Assembly: GCF_001650725.1 (NCBI RefSeq)
Contig: NZ_LXVX01000010.1
Span: forward strand, 1 to 64,000
Direction of reading: 5' to 3'
Source of the DNA: Sphingobium sp. TCM1
GTDB taxonomy: Bacteria > Pseudomonadota > Alphaproteobacteria > Sphingomonadales > Sphingomonadaceae
DNA length: 64,000 bases
Numbering within the stretch: position 1 is the stretch's first letter; each line of letters opens with the position of its first letter. Positions 43,218 to 54,176 of the stretch are shown in pieces. The position numbers were made by a program, and so were the translations under genes. The notes below the pieces were generated by a model that was not told where the DNA came from, made no database searches, and saw only the letters and a program-made list of their open reading frames with translations.

Positions 43218-44048
43218 CTAAAGCATCTCGAGTGGACGGCGGTCGCGGGGCCTGGGAAATTCCGCATCGAGTGTCGCAATGTCGGCGTCGGAGAGCACGA
43301 TATCTGCGGCCGCGCGGTTCTCCCGCACATGTGCAATCGAACTCGCTTTCGGGATGGCGATAAGGCCATCGTGGCGCAACGTCCAGGCAAGTGCGACCTG
43401 CGCAGGGGTTGCGCCAACCTGGGCCGCTACTTTGTCGAGGGCGGGATGGCTTGAGAGGCGTCCCTGCTCGACGGGACTATACGCCATCACTGGCACTTTG
43501 TGCTGGGCGAGCCACGGCAACAGGTCCAACTCAGGGCCTCGACGGACGAGATTGTAGAGGATCTGATCGGTCACGCAGCCATCCCCGCCGGCAGCGATAA
43601 GCTCGTCCATATCGTCGGTATCGAGATTGCTGACACCCCAATGCCTGATTTTCCCCGCTGATTTGAGCGCCTCCAATGCCTCCACAGTCTCAGCGAGCGG
43701 CACCGATCCCCGCCAATGGAGCAGGTAGAGGTCCAGCCGGTCGGTGCCGAGCCGCTTCAGGCTCGCCTCGCATGCATCGGCAAGGCGGGAGCGCGATGCG
43801 TTCTGCGGATATGCCTTGCTGACGAGGAACAACTGGTCGCGAACGCTGCCCAGCGCCTCGGATATCAGCGTTTCCGCCGCACCATCGCCGTACATTTCGG
43901 CGGTATCGATGAGCGTCATGCCCAGTTCGACACCGGCGCGTAGCGTGGCGATCTCATCGGATCGGCGCTCGGCACGTTCGCCCATCTTCCAGGTGCCTTG
44001 ACCCAGTGAAGGAACCACTTCCCCGCCGGGCAATGTCACGTGTTTCAT
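43218..44048 (-). CDS. Aldo/keto reductase
   Basis: 276 residues. The AKR fold has LPGGEVVPSLGQGTWKMG at the start and the catalytic tetrad in DTAEMYG (Asp and Tyr), SKAYP (Lys) and LLHWRG (His). A cofactor-binding segment (IPKASSIAHVRENRAA) follows. NADPH-dependent reduction of aldehydes or ketones in the cytosol. ATG at 44048 gives the family N-terminus; the longer frame is unsupported. It is co-directional with the adjacent tetR gene and probably co-regulated by it. Confidence 0.9.
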   Translation of the reverse strand: MKHVTLPGGEVVPSLGQGTWKMGERAERRSDEIATLRAGVELGMTLIDTAEMYGDGAAETLISEALGSVRDQLFLVSKAYPQNASRSRLADACEASLKRLGTDRLDLYLLHWRGSVPLAETVEALEALKSAGKIRHWGVSNLDTDDMDELIAAGGDGCVTDQILYNLVRRGPELDLLPWLAQHKVPVMAYSPVEQGRLSSHPALDKVAAQVGATPAQVALAWTLRHDGLIAIPKASSIAHVRENRAAADIVLSDADIATLDAEFPRPRDRRPLEML

Positions 44049-44121
44049 GTGCTTTCGTCCTATGAGATGAGTTCGACTGTTCGGTCGGGGGGCAGATTGG
44101 CAGATGACCACCATGAAACGA

Positions 44122-44742
44122 TCATATCGCGGCCGGCCATCGATCGAGCGCCATTTTGGCGATGGAGAGCAGTTCGTTGATCGTAGCGCCGTCGCGCGCC
44201 TGAACGGACATGCCTTCCATGACCGTATTGATGAATTTGCCTAGCACGGCCGGATCGGTGTTGGCCGCAAGCTCGCCCTGCGCGGCGCCGCGTTGCAGAC
44301 GCTCGATTAGGAGGGCCTCCGCCGCGATACGCTTGTCGCGCAGCAGGCATTCGATGGCGGCGGACGCCGGCGAAACGGCTGCCGCTGCCGAATACATGAA
44401 GCAGCCGGCCGGCGTTCCAGGTTCCGAGAATGATGACGCCGCTCGTTCCAGCAGGCCTTTGACGGCTTCGTAGGTGGACAACGCCGGATCGTTGATGGGT
44501 GCATAGAGGTGGACGCTGAACGTCGCGGCGTAACGTTCGATCACCGCCGCAAACAGCCCCGCCTTGTTGTCAAACGCTGCATAGAGACTGGCGGCGGCGA
44601 CGCCAGTCTCCGCCACCAGATCGGCCATCGATGTCGCCTCGTAGCCGCGCTGCCAGAACAGCCGCACCGCCTTGTCGAGCGCAGCGTCAGTGTCGAACAC
44701 ACGAGGGCGACCTGCGCGGCGACGGGCTTTCGTCTCTGTCAT
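44122..44742 (-). CDS. TetR family transcriptional regulator
   Basis: 206 residues. The N-terminal HTH (about residues 13-58: RPRVFDTDAALDKAVRLFWQRGYEATSMADLVAETGVAAASLYAAFDNKAGLF) is followed by a ligand-binding C-terminal domain of the TetR_C_16/33 kind. Divergent from the quinone reductase gene with 96 bp between the starts; two near-identical 18-bp direct repeats there are the likely operators. Downstream on the same strand is the aldo/keto reductase, suggesting an electrophile-responsive pair. Confidence 0.92.
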   Translation of the reverse strand: MTETKARRRAGRPRVFDTDAALDKAVRLFWQRGYEATSMADLVAETGVAAASLYAAFDNKAGLFAAVIERYAATFSVHLYAPINDPALSTYEAVKGLLERAASSFSEPGTPAGCFMYSAAAAVSPASAAIECLLRDKRIAAEALLIERLQRGAAQGELAANTDPAVLGKFINTVMEGMSVQARDGATINELLSIAKMALDRWPAAI

Positions 44743-44759
44743 CTCTGATGCACGATATG

Positions 44760-44825
44760 GAACGATCGATAAATAATATCTTGAAACGGGTGGTCCGCTC
44801 CCTTACAGAACGATCATTAAATAAT
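44760..44825. promoter_or_regulatory. Candidate TetR operator pair
   Basis: GAACGATCGATAAATAAT (44760-44777) and GAACGATCATTAAATAAT (44808-44825) match at 16 of 18 positions, 48 bp apart, in the tetR/quinone-reductase divergent region. The second lies 14 bp before the downstream start codon. Confidence 0.6.
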
Positions 44826-44838
44826 CAAGGAGTCTCCA

Positions 44839-45828
44839 ATGAGCCGCATCGTCCGTATCCATGAATATGGCGACGCCAGCGTCCTCAGGATTGAAGATGT
44901 GGCAGTGCCCGGGCCCGCGGCCGATGAAGTGCAGATCGCGGTGAAGGCGATAGGCATAAACCGCGCCGAGGTGATGTTCCGCAACAATGCCTACCTTCAG
45001 GAAGCCGAGTTCCCGAGCCGCCTCGGCTACGAGGCTGCCGGCACTGTCGTTACGGTCGGCGCGGACGTGACCGGGTTTGCGGAAGGCGAAGCCGTCAGCG
45101 TCATCCCCCCGCTCGATATCGCACGCTGGGGCACCTATGGCGAAGTCGCCAACGTGCCCGCCCGCCTCGTCGTCAAGCATCCGGCGGCGCTGTCGTTCGA
45201 GGAAGCGGCGGCCGTGTGGATGCAGTATGTCACCGCCTGGGGTGCACTGGTGGAGCAGGCGAAACTCGGCGAGGGCGATTTCGTCATCGTCACAGCTGCC
45301 TCCAGCAGCGTCGGCCTTGCGGCCTTCCAGATTGCGCGGATGGTCGGCGCGACGGTAATCGCGACGACGCGTACCGGCGCCAAGCGCCAGGCCCTGATCG
45401 ATGCCGGTGCGCATCATGTCGTCGCGACCGGGGAAGAGGACCTGGTAGCGAGGGTGATGGAGATAACCGATGGTCAGGGTGCGCGCGTGGTGCTCGATCC
45501 GGTCGGAGGCCCGTCGTTCGAGCCGCTGACCGAGAGCATGGCACGCGGCGGCATCCTGCTCGAATATGGCGCGCTCAGCGGCGAACCGACGCCGTTCCCG
45601 TTGTTCTCCGTGCTGGGCAAGAGCCTCACGCTCAAGGGGTATCTCTACAGCGAGATCGTCTCGGACGATGCCGCCCTCGATCGCGCCAAGGCGTTCATCG
45701 TGGCGGGTCTGGAATCGGGCGCGCTCAAGCCGCGGATCGCGCGCACTTTCCCGCTCGACGCCATCCAGGACGCTCACCGCTTCCTCGAATCGAACGACCA
45801 GATCGGCAAGGTCGTCGTTACGGTCTGA
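44839..45828 (+). CDS. Quinone-reductase-like MDR alcohol dehydrogenase
   Basis: 329 residues of the medium-chain dehydrogenase/reductase family: GroES-like domain (PAADEVQIAVKAIGINRAEVMFRNN), the NADPH-binding site AASSSVGLAAFQIARMVGATVIATTRT, and LDPVGGPSFEPL. No structural-zinc Cys cluster, so it belongs with zeta-crystallin/quinone-oxidoreductase types although databases may call it zinc-dependent. Reduces quinones or enones. Divergent from tetR and likely repressed by it. A hairpin follows. Confidence 0.88.
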   Translation: MSRIVRIHEYGDASVLRIEDVAVPGPAADEVQIAVKAIGINRAEVMFRNNAYLQEAEFPSRLGYEAAGTVVTVGADVTGFAEGEAVSVIPPLDIARWGTYGEVANVPARLVVKHPAALSFEEAAAVWMQYVTAWGALVEQAKLGEGDFVIVTAASSSVGLAAFQIARMVGATVIATTRTGAKRQALIDAGAHHVVATGEEDLVARVMEITDGQGARVVLDPVGGPSFEPLTESMARGGILLEYGALSGEPTPFPLFSVLGKSLTLKGYLYSEIVSDDAALDRAKAFIVAGLESGALKPRIARTFPLDAIQDAHRFLESNDQIGKVVVTV

Positions 45829-45838
45829 CCGGCATACC

Positions 45839-45862
45839 GGGGGAGTGAGCGATCGCTCCCCC
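45839..45862 (+). terminator. Hairpin after quinone reductase gene
   Basis: GGGGGAG and CTCCCCC arms with an inner GAGCGATCGCTC palindrome, 10 bp beyond the stop. No T-run, so termination strength is uncertain. Confidence 0.45.
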
Positions 45863-45877
45863 ACGAATTTGCGCTGA

Positions 45878-47038
<1,161 letters not shown>

Positions 47039-47040
47039 CC

Positions 47041-47058
47041 CGCCGATCCGAATCGGCG
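47041..47058 (+). terminator. Hairpin after frmA
   Basis: Perfect 7-bp arms CGCCGAT / ATCGGCG around CCGA, two bases past the stop codon. No T-run. Confidence 0.4.
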
Positions 47059-47430
47059 CGAGGCGCCCGGATCGACAACTCGCGCGTCATCATGCCCGAC
47101 CCGGCCATGATGACGCTCGCTCTGGCAAAGTCGCAACGCGTCGCGATGCGGTAACAAGCGTCGAAGTGCGATCGTTACATGCCGATAGCGGCACGGACCA
47201 GGGCCGCCTGGCCCAGACGCTTACCAGCGGAGTGCGTGTGGCCTCGTCGCGCGACCCAACGGGAAAAATGGTTTTGTCGTAACCTTTGTCTGATGCTGGA
47301 AAAATATTTCAAAGGTGCCGAACATCGGGCCAGCCTGGCCGTTGGATGCATTGGGTCGGAAATGTGTTCATCTGTTGCCCGACCGTGATGAACCCCGGGC
47401 CGCACAGGCGGATATGGCAGGAAGACTGAA
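47059..47430. other. Intergenic upstream of uvrA-like gene
   Basis: About 370 bp with no supported gene; expected to hold the promoter of the uvrA-like gene. No LexA-type palindrome was recognised. Confidence 0.4.
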
Positions 47431-50091
47431 TTGAAGAGCAAGGATATTCACGCGGCGACGCCGGCCACCGATCATGGGCATGCGGGGCCGCCTGCTTGCG
47501 TGCAGGTTCGCGGCGCGCGCCAGAATAACCTCAAAAATATTGACGTCGATCTACCGCGTGACGCCTTCGTGGTGTTCACCGGCATATCGGGCTCGGGCAA
47601 GTCATCGCTGGCGTTCGGCACCCTTTATGCCGAAGCCCAGCGGCGTTATCTGGAATCGGTTGCGCCCTATGCCCGTCGGCTGATCGACCAGGCTGGGGTT
47701 CCGGAAGTCGACGCGATCGACGGTTTGCCGCCCGCGGTCGCGTTGCAGCAGCAGCGCGGCTCGGCCAACGCGCGGTCCTCGGTCGGCAGCGTGACGACGC
47801 TCTCCAGCCTGGTGCGGATGCTCTACTCGCGCGTCGGCGAATATCCGCGCCATCAGCCGATGCTCTTTGCGGAGGATTTCTCCCCCAACACGGTCGCGGG
47901 GGCCTGCGCGACCTGCCACGGCATCGGCCGCGTATATGACGCGACCGAAGAGACGATGGTTCCTGACGACAGCCTCACCATTCGAGATCGGGCGATCGCC
48001 GCCTGGCCGGCTGCCTGGCATGGCCAGAACCTGCGCGATATCCTCGTTTCGCTCGGCTATGACGTCGATACGCCGTGGCGCGACCTGCCGAAAAAGGATC
48101 GCGACTGGATCCTCTTCACTGAAGAGACGCCGACGGTGCCGGTCTATGCGGGACTGACGCCCGAACAGACCCGGACGGCGCTCAAGCGCCGCATGGAGCC
48201 GAGCTACCAGGGCACCTTCACCGGCGCGCGCCGCTATGTGCTGGAAACCTTTGCCAACACGAAAAGCGCGCTGATGAAGAAGCGCGTCTCGCAATATATC
48301 ATCGGCCGCGATTGCCCGACCTGCGACGGCAAGCGCCTGAAGCGCGAAGCACTGTCGGTCAAATTCGCCGGCCTCGACATTGCCGAGTTCGGCGACCTGA
48401 CGGTGCTCAAGCTGAAGGACTTGCTGATCCCCGTCGCGCATGGCGAGTATGGGGCAGTCTCCGCCCCCTCAAAGGGCCATGTTCTGGAAAAAGCGGCCCG
48501 CGATGCAGCGGTTGAACAACGGGTTGCGGCGGGCGGCTCTGCGCACAAGAGCGCGCCCGACGTACGCCGCACGCCCAATCTCTCCGACGAGAAGCGGATC
48601 GCTGCCCAACGCCTCGCCTGCGAATTGATCGAGCGGCTAGAGCCGCTGATCGATCTTGGCCTTGGCTACATTTCGCTCGACCGCAGCACGCCGACGCTCT
48701 CCTCCGGAGAGCTGCAGCGCTTGCGGCTTGCCACGCAATTGTCGTCAGAGCTTTTCGGCGTGGCCTATGTGCTTGACGAGCCTTCGGCAGGGTTGCACCC
48801 GGCAGATGGCGAAGCCTTGCTCACCATCCTCGAGCGTCTCAAGGCGGCGGGCAACTCCCTGTTCGTCGTCGAACATGATCTCGACGTGATCCGCCGCGCG
48901 GAATGGCTCGTCGATGTCGGGCCTGGAGCCGGGGAAAAGGGCGGTGAAGTCCTCTACAGCGGGCCGATAGAGGGGCTTGCCGACGTCGAGACTTCGATCA
49001 CCCGCCGCTACCTGTTCGCAGAGCCGCTCCGCAGTGAGCGCACACCGCGCCATCCCAAGGCATGGCTACGCCTGGAAGGGATCAGGCGGAACAATCTCCA
49101 TGGTCTCGACGTCGAGTTTCCCATCGGCTGCTTCACCGCTGTCACCGGCGTTTCGGGATCGGGCAAATCCAGTCTTGTCAGTCAGGCGCTGCCCGAGCTC
49201 GTCACGGAACACCTCGGCGGCTCCCCCGTGGCCGAGGAGGAGGATATCGATCCGCTGCTCGATGTTGCGCAGAACGACACTGAAGGACGCATTGTCGCAG
49301 GCATGGAGCATGTTCGCAGGCTGGTGCGGGTCGATCAGAAGCCGATCGGCCGCACGCCGCGCTCGAACCTATCCACCTACAGCGGCATGTTCGACCATGT
49401 GCGACGGATCTTCGCTGATACGCCGCTCGCCCGCCGGCGGCACTACAGCCCGGGAAGGTTCTCGTTCAACGTTGCGCAAGGCCGCTGCCCTGTGTGCGAG
49501 GGCGAGGGATACGTCATGGTGGAGCTGCTGTTCCTGCCGAGCGTTTTTGCCCCGTGCTCGACCTGTCATGGCTCTCGCTACAACCCGCAAACGCTCGAAG
49601 TCGAATGGAACGGGCGCAATATCGCCCAGGTGCTCGAACTGACGGTCGACGATGCGTGCGATTTCTTCGCTGGCGAGGCATCTGTGATGCGCTCACTCGA
49701 CGTGTTGCGGGAGATCGGTCTTGGCTATCTGCGGCTCGGTCAGCCAGCGACCGAGCTGTCTGGCGGGGAGGCGCAGCGCATCAAGCTGGCGACTGAACTG
49801 CAACGCGCTCAACGCGGCAACACGATCTACATCCTCGACGAGCCAACTTCGGGGCTTCACCCCTCCGATGGCGACCGGCTGATGCAACACCTGCAGGGCC
49901 TCGTAGACGCTGGCAATACCGTCGTAGTCGTCGAACATGACATGCGCGCCATCACGCAGGCGGACTGGATCATCGACCTGGGACCGGGGGCCGGGGAAGA
50001 TGGAGGCCGTATCGTTGCCAGCGGCGTCCCTGGCGTTGTTGCGGAAGCGGAAGGCAGTCTCACCGCCCGCTATCTCAAGGCGGCGCTGTAG
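47431..50091 (+). CDS. UvrA-like excinuclease ATPase (class II/UvrA2-type)
   Basis: 886 residues, shorter than housekeeping UvrA (about 940-1000). Two ABC ATPase halves: Walker [10 protein letters not shown] (about 50) and GVSGSGKSS (about 572), signatures [10 protein letters not shown] (about 425) and [12 protein letters not shown] (about 775), Walker [10 protein letters not shown] and DEPTSGLHP. Zinc fingers have CATCHG, CPTCDG, CPVCEG and CSTCHG. The UvrB-binding region is reduced, as in UvrA2 proteins linked to drug-damage tolerance or self-resistance. Start appears to be TTG at 47431 after an AGGAAG; no better ATG in frame. Confidence 0.88.
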   Translation: MKSKDIHAATPATDHGHAGPPACVQVRGARQNNLKNIDVDLPRDAFVVFTGISGSGKSSLAFGTLYAEAQRRYLESVAPYARRLIDQAGVPEVDAIDGLPPAVALQQQRGSANARSSVGSVTTLSSLVRMLYSRVGEYPRHQPMLFAEDFSPNTVAGACATCHGIGRVYDATEETMVPDDSLTIRDRAIAAWPAAWHGQNLRDILVSLGYDVDTPWRDLPKKDRDWILFTEETPTVPVYAGLTPEQTRTALKRRMEPSYQGTFTGARRYVLETFANTKSALMKKRVSQYIIGRDCPTCDGKRLKREALSVKFAGLDIAEFGDLTVLKLKDLLIPVAHGEYGAVSAPSKGHVLEKAARDAAVEQRVAAGGSAHKSAPDVRRTPNLSDEKRIAAQRLACELIERLEPLIDLGLGYISLDRSTPTLSSGELQRLRLATQLSSELFGVAYVLDEPSAGLHPADGEALLTILERLKAAGNSLFVVEHDLDVIRRAEWLVDVGPGAGEKGGEVLYSGPIEGLADVETSITRRYLFAEPLRSERTPRHPKAWLRLEGIRRNNLHGLDVEFPIGCFTAVTGVSGSGKSSLVSQALPELVTEHLGGSPVAEEEDIDPLLDVAQNDTEGRIVAGMEHVRRLVRVDQKPIGRTPRSNLSTYSGMFDHVRRIFADTPLARRRHYSPGRFSFNVAQGRCPVCEGEGYVMVELLFLPSVFAPCSTCHGSRYNPQTLEVEWNGRNIAQVLELTVDDACDFFAGEASVMRSLDVLREIGLGYLRLGQPATELSGGEAQRIKLATELQRAQRGNTIYILDEPTSGLHPSDGDRLMQHLQGLVDAGNTVVVVEHDMRAITQADWIIDLGPGAGEDGGRIVASGVPGVVAEAEGSLTARYLKAAL

Positions 50092-50245
50092 GTCGTAAAT
50101 CTGGCCGAACGCACCTTCGATCAGGTGCATCTCGACCACACGTTGGAATGGGTCGAATCTGGAAGCGGGAGCCGGCGATGTGTCACCGCGGTTGACGCGG
50201 CTTAGGGTTTGACTGCCCGTCAGGTGCGCCGTGTTCGTATGATAC

Positions 50246-50304
50246 GCAGCGTGGCGGACAGCCAGCAGCGTGGCGGACAGCCAATCGCTGGCCATCCGCC
50301 ACGC
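50246..50304. terminator. Tandem repeat with long hairpin between convergent genes
   Basis: Two adjacent copies of GCAGCGTGGCGGACAGCCA (50246-50264, 50265-50283), then TCCGCCACGCT (50294-50304), which pairs with AGCGTGGCGGA of either copy. The structure could serve as a bidirectional terminator, with two alternative left arms. Confidence 0.5.
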
Positions 50305-50366
50305 TTGCTTTGTGCGGACCTTCTCCAGGAAGAGGGCCCTCACATGGTTCGTCGAAACGCCCCGTC

Positions 50367-50936
50367 TTAATTCCCTGCTGCGAGCGCTGCGCCCACACCT
50401 TCTGCGATTTCCTCAACGAGTTTGGCGCAGAAGGCGGGCAAATCATTGGGATCGCGGCTGGTAACAAGGCCGTTGTCGACCACGACTTCCTCATTGGTCC
50501 ATGCACCGCCGGCGTTCTCGATATCGACCTTCAGCGTCGGGTAGGACGTCACGGTGCGACCCTTAAGCACGCCCGCCTCGATCAATGTCCAGGGTGCATG
50601 GCATATAGCCGCAACAGGTTTTTTCTGATCGAAGAAAGCCCGGATGAAAGCAATTGCCTCGACGCTGCCGCGCAGCTTGTCGGCACCGACAGTCCCTCCG
50701 GGCACAACAAGTCCGTCGAAATCGTCGGCTTTCACCTCGGAAAACGTCTTGTCGATAGTATAGCTGGCGCCCTCGTCAAGATCGCTATTGACTGTGCGAG
50801 CCTTGCCCGGTTCAAAACTGATCACGGTCACTTTGCCACCAGCGTCCTCGACAGCTTGCTTGGGCTTCGAGAATTCTGGTTCTTCCGTCCCTCGGGGTGC
50901 AATCAGAATGGCAACCGATTTGCCTTCCAAAGTCAT
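50367..50936 (-). CDS. DJ-1/PfpI family protein (type 1 glutamine amidotransferase-like)
   Basis: 189 residues, standard PfpI length. Nucleophilic Cys elbow AAICHAPWTLIEAG with the preceding Glu-containing strand (ATPRGTEEPEFSKP). The family includes proteases, deglycases and glyoxalases. Co-directional with the formaldehyde dehydrogenase 31 bp upstream, so both are probably transcribed together, which favours an aldehyde-stress role. Confidence 0.9.
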   Translation of the reverse strand: MTLEGKSVAILIAPRGTEEPEFSKPKQAVEDAGGKVTVISFEPGKARTVNSDLDEGASYTIDKTFSEVKADDFDGLVVPGGTVGADKLRGSVEAIAFIRAFFDQKKPVAAICHAPWTLIEAGVLKGRTVTSYPTLKVDIENAGGAWTNEEVVVDNGLVTSRDPNDLPAFCAKLVEEIAEGVGAALAAGN

Positions 50937-50967
50937 AATTTATTTCCTATTCCGTCGAAGACTAAGG

Positions 50968-52107
50968 TCAGGTGCCCGGCTTGAGCACGACCTTCGTCCA
51001 GCCTGCATCGCGCTCGTCGAAATGCTTGTAGGCGTCTGGTGCCTGATCGAGCGGCAGTCGGTGCGAGATGATTTTGGCAGGATTGGCCCGGCCTTGCTCG
51101 ATAAGCTTCATCAGTCGCCGGTTGTAGTGCTTTACATTGCACTGGCCGGTGCCAATCTTCTGGCCCTTGAACCAGAAGTTGCCGAAGTCGAACGCCATCT
51201 TGCCTTCCTTCTGGAGATCGTCGGGCGCGTTCGGGTCTTCCGGAATGAACACGCCGACGACGCCGATTCCGCCGGTGGCCTTCGTGCTTTTGACGAGGCA
51301 GTTCATCGTGTAATTGCTGCGCTCCTTGCCGTGGCGATCGCAACACTGATACCCGACCGCCTCGACCCCCCGGTCGGTCCCGAGGCCGCCAGTCGCGTCA
51401 AGGATCTGCTGGGCGGGATCGCCCTTGCGCATATCGATCGGAATAGCGCCCATCGCCTCGGCCAGTTTCAGACGGTCATCGTGAGAATCGACGACAAAGA
51501 TCTGAGAGGCGCCGCGGATTTCGGCCGAGTGCGCGGCCATTAGACCGACCGGACCGGCGCCGTAGATCGCAATGCTTTCGCCAGGCAGGAAACCCGACAG
51601 TTCGACGCCATGCCAACCGGTGGGGAAGATGTCGGAGAGCATGACATAGTCATCCTCCTTCTCCTCAGCGTCCTCAGGCAGCTTCAGACAATTGAAGTCC
51701 GCATAAGGAACGCGCATCAACTCGGCCTGACCACCTTGCCACGGACCCATCTCGGCAAAGCCATACGCTGCGCCGGCGGTTCCAGGGTTGGTCGTGAGGC
51801 AAAAACCCGTCAAACCGCGTTCGCAATTTTCGCAGAAACCGCAACCGACGTTAAACGGCATGCACACGCGATCGCCCTTCTTGATACGATCTACGGCAGC
51901 GCCAACTTCGATGACCTCGCCAAGGTTTTCGTGACCGAAGACCCGGCCCTTTTCGAAGCTGGTACGGCCCTCATACATGTGAAGGTCCGACCCGCAGATA
52001 TTGGTCGTGGTCAGCCGGATGATAACATCGGTCTGCTTTTCAATCTTGGGATCATCGATGGTACTGACAGAAACATCTTTGGGCCCGTTGTACACGACAG
52101 CTTTCAC
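50968..52107 (-). CDS. fdhA: Glutathione-independent formaldehyde dehydrogenase
   Basis: 379 residues of the zinc MDR family, FdhA type. Catalytic zinc site NICGSDLHMYEG and GHENLGEV, structural zinc CGFCENCERGLTGFC, NAD motif IYGAGPVGLMAAHSAEIRG, and the long insertion (GYQCCDRHGKERSNYTMNCLVKSTKATGG) typical of the Pseudomonas putida enzyme, which keeps NAD bound. Converts formaldehyde to formate without glutathione. Together with frmA it gives two independent formaldehyde routes in 6 kb. Confidence 0.93.
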   Translation of the reverse strand: MKAVVYNGPKDVSVSTIDDPKIEKQTDVIIRLTTTNICGSDLHMYEGRTSFEKGRVFGHENLGEVIEVGAAVDRIKKGDRVCMPFNVGCGFCENCERGLTGFCLTTNPGTAGAAYGFAEMGPWQGGQAELMRVPYADFNCLKLPEDAEEKEDDYVMLSDIFPTGWHGVELSGFLPGESIAIYGAGPVGLMAAHSAEIRGASQIFVVDSHDDRLKLAEAMGAIPIDMRKGDPAQQILDATGGLGTDRGVEAVGYQCCDRHGKERSNYTMNCLVKSTKATGGIGVVGVFIPEDPNAPDDLQKEGKMAFDFGNFWFKGQKIGTGQCNVKHYNRRLMKLIEQGRANPAKIISHRLPLDQAPDAYKHFDERDAGWTKVVLKPGT

Positions 52108-52427
52108 GGATCCTTTCCTTTCGCAGCTCTTCTCAACGCGTCATCAAATCGAGACCTTGCTGATGATCCGGTCCATCGCAGCGGCGGAGGACATCGCACC
52201 CTTCCAAGTGATCTCAGTTTCCTGAACCTTGTGCTACCTGAGAGGTTCCTTCCCGTGGGCTATCCTGGGATCGATTCACGGCGGTTTTCTGAATAACTGG
52301 GCCAGAATGGCCGAATAACGCTCTAAACGGAGGCGACCCGCGCCGCGCGGGAGGCGCGCCCGCCGCCGTCGACTGAACCGCCTTCGACTAAGCGGGCACC
52401 GCCGCGCCCAGCTCCGCGCTCCAAGGC
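52108..52427. other. Intergenic, no gene seen
   Basis: 320 bp between fdhA and the GlcG-like gene. Contains the promoter region for fdhA on the minus strand; no clear operator or terminator was recognised. Confidence 0.4.
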
Positions 52428-52847
52428 TCAGCCGCGCGCGAACGCCTGCGCCGCTGCCTCGGCCACGCTCTCGTCCTCCTTGCCGGTGCCGCCCGACACG
52501 CCCACCGCGCCGATCACCGTCTCGCCCTCCTTGATCGGCACGCCCCCGGCGAAGATCATCACCTTGCCGTCGTTTGAGGCATGGATGCCGTAGAAGTCGG
52601 CGCCCGGCTGGGCGAGCTTCGCCAGCGCCTTGGTCTCGACGTCGAACGCGCGCGCCGCCCACGCCTTGCCGATCGCGATGTCGACGCTGCCGCGCCACGA
52701 ATCGTCCATCCGCGCGAACGCTAGGAGGCAGCCGCCCGCGTCCACCACCGCGATGTTCATCGGGTTGCCTGTCCGCTCGGCCTCCGCGATCCCCAAATCG
52801 ATGATCGTCCGCGCGTCGTTCAGGTCGAGCGTCTGGGTGGTGCGCAT
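52428..52847 (-). CDS. GlcG/HbpS family heme-binding-like protein
   Basis: 139 residues. Family signature: LDLNDARTIIDLGIAEAERTGNPMNIAVVDAGGCLLAFARMDDSWRGSVDIAIGKAWAA ... GGVPIKEGETVIGAVGVSGGTGKEDESVAEAAAQAF. Members form small oligomers and have been linked to heme or cobalamin binding and to glycolate or propanediol operons; the exact function is uncertain. ATG at 52847 follows GGAG and starts the conserved block; the longer frame is unsupported. Confidence 0.88.
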   Translation of the reverse strand: MRTTQTLDLNDARTIIDLGIAEAERTGNPMNIAVVDAGGCLLAFARMDDSWRGSVDIAIGKAWAARAFDVETKALAKLAQPGADFYGIHASNDGKVMIFAGGVPIKEGETVIGAVGVSGGTGKEDESVAEAAAQAFARG

Positions 52848-52954
52848 GGAGTATCTCCGTGGCCGGTTCGGGGAAAGCCGCTCAACGCACGCCGCCGCGC
52901 CCGGGCCCCCCACGCGGGCGATGAGAGCGACGCGCTAGGGTGCCGACCGCTCGG

Positions 52955-53248
52955 CTATTTCGCGGCCAGCAGGGTGAACTTGTGAATCTGCGGCGGTTCA
53001 GAAAACAGTTCTTCTGCCTTGTCCATCAGTGCGGCGGCAACCTTGCCGTCAAGATGGGCCTGCCGATCCTCCTCCGTGTCGAACGTATCGAAGATCGCGT
53101 ACGCACCGGGACCTTCCTCGATCGCATACCAGGTCAGAGTGCCCGGCTCAGCTTGAACGAGCGGCAATGCCGAGGTCAGGAAATCGGCGACATCGCGCTC
53201 TTTTCCGGGCTTGGCCTTCAGTGGTACATACAGGGCAAGTTTGGGCAT
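52955..53248 (-). CDS. ABM-domain putative quinol monooxygenase
   Basis: 97 residues, a single antibiotic-biosynthesis-monooxygenase (dimeric alpha/beta barrel) domain: PKLALYVPLKAKPGKERDVADFLTSALPLVQAEPGTLTWYAIEEGPGAYAIFDTFDTEEDRQAHLDGKVAAALMDKAEELF. YgiN-like enzymes act on quinols or small aromatics. A cytosolic dimer. Same strand as the genes on both sides. Confidence 0.87.
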   Translation of the reverse strand: MPKLALYVPLKAKPGKERDVADFLTSALPLVQAEPGTLTWYAIEEGPGAYAIFDTFDTEEDRQAHLDGKVAAALMDKAEELFSEPPQIHKFTLLAAK

Positions 53249-53359
53249 AAATCACTCCTCAAGTTGAACGCTCAGCTATTCTTCGGCAAAGTAACGGACG
53301 AGCGGGCCGGTACGTTCCCCACGAGGCGGAGCACACGCGGCCCCGCCTCCTCGTCGAAA

Positions 53360-54100
53360 TCAGAACTCCTGTGCAGTCGGCCTGATGACGATCGCGTTGA
53401 CATCGACGTCATCAGGTTGTTCGACAGCGAACGCGATAGCACGCGCCACCGATGCCGCCGGGATGGCCTGCTTGTAGAAGTCCAGCACCGTCTCGGCGGC
53501 CGCGCCAGAGGTCGTGAACTTCAAATCGCTTTCGACAGCTCCAGGCTCGATTGACGTGACCCGGACCTTTTCCCCCACCTCGTGGCGCAAGCCCTCGCTG
53601 ATCGCGCTGACGGCGAACTTGGTGCCGGAATAGACCGTGCCGCCCGGTGCGAAGACCTTGATGCCCGCAACCGAGCTTAAGTTGATGATGTGACCGCTGC
53701 CCTGCTCGAGAAAACCGGGAAGGGCCGCCGCGATGCCGTAGAGCGTACCCTTCAGATTGACGTCGATCATCTGGTCCCACTCGTCGGTGTTGACCTCGGC
53801 CATCGGACGGATCGGCATCAGCCCGGCGTTGTTGATCAGCACGTCGAGGCGGCCGAAGTCGGCAATGATTGCGGCGACGACGGACTGGACCGCCGACTTG
53901 TCGGTGACGTCGAGCGCATAGGCGCGTGCCGTTCCGCCCGTTGCGGCAATGTCCGCGACGACCTCGTCGAGCCTGTCCTTGCGCCGCGCGGCGATGGCCA
54001 CTTTGGCGCCGCGGTCAGCGAGAAGACGCGCAGTTTCCGCGCCGATGCCGCTGCTGCCGCCGGTAATGAGAATTACCTTGCCTTCGATACCCTTGGTCAT
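53360..54100 (-). CDS. Short-chain dehydrogenase/reductase (SDR)
   Basis: 246 residues. Cofactor motif TGGSSGIG (about 13-20), NNAG motif (INNAGLMPIRPM), catalytic Ser (NLSSVAG), Tyr-Lys pair YSGTKFA. NADP preference is suggested by AARRKDR after the second strand. Oxidoreductase of the classical SDR type, related to YdfG/sorbitol dehydrogenase-like enzymes; substrate unknown. Co-directional with neighbours in the detoxification gene run. Confidence 0.92.
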   Translation of the reverse strand: MTKGIEGKVILITGGSSGIGAETARLLADRGAKVAIAARRKDRLDEVVADIAATGGTARAYALDVTDKSAVQSVVAAIIADFGRLDVLINNAGLMPIRPMAEVNTDEWDQMIDVNLKGTLYGIAAALPGFLEQGSGHIINLSSVAGIKVFAPGGTVYSGTKFAVSAISEGLRHEVGEKVRVTSIEPGAVESDLKFTTSGAAAETVLDFYKQAIPAASVARAIAFAVEQPDDVDVNAIVIRPTAQEF

Positions 54101-54176
54101 GATTGTGTTCCTTCAAGTCAGTTGTTGATTTTTCGCCGGATCGCGGTCCCGCGCGAGCCCGCCCGGCCTGATGGGT

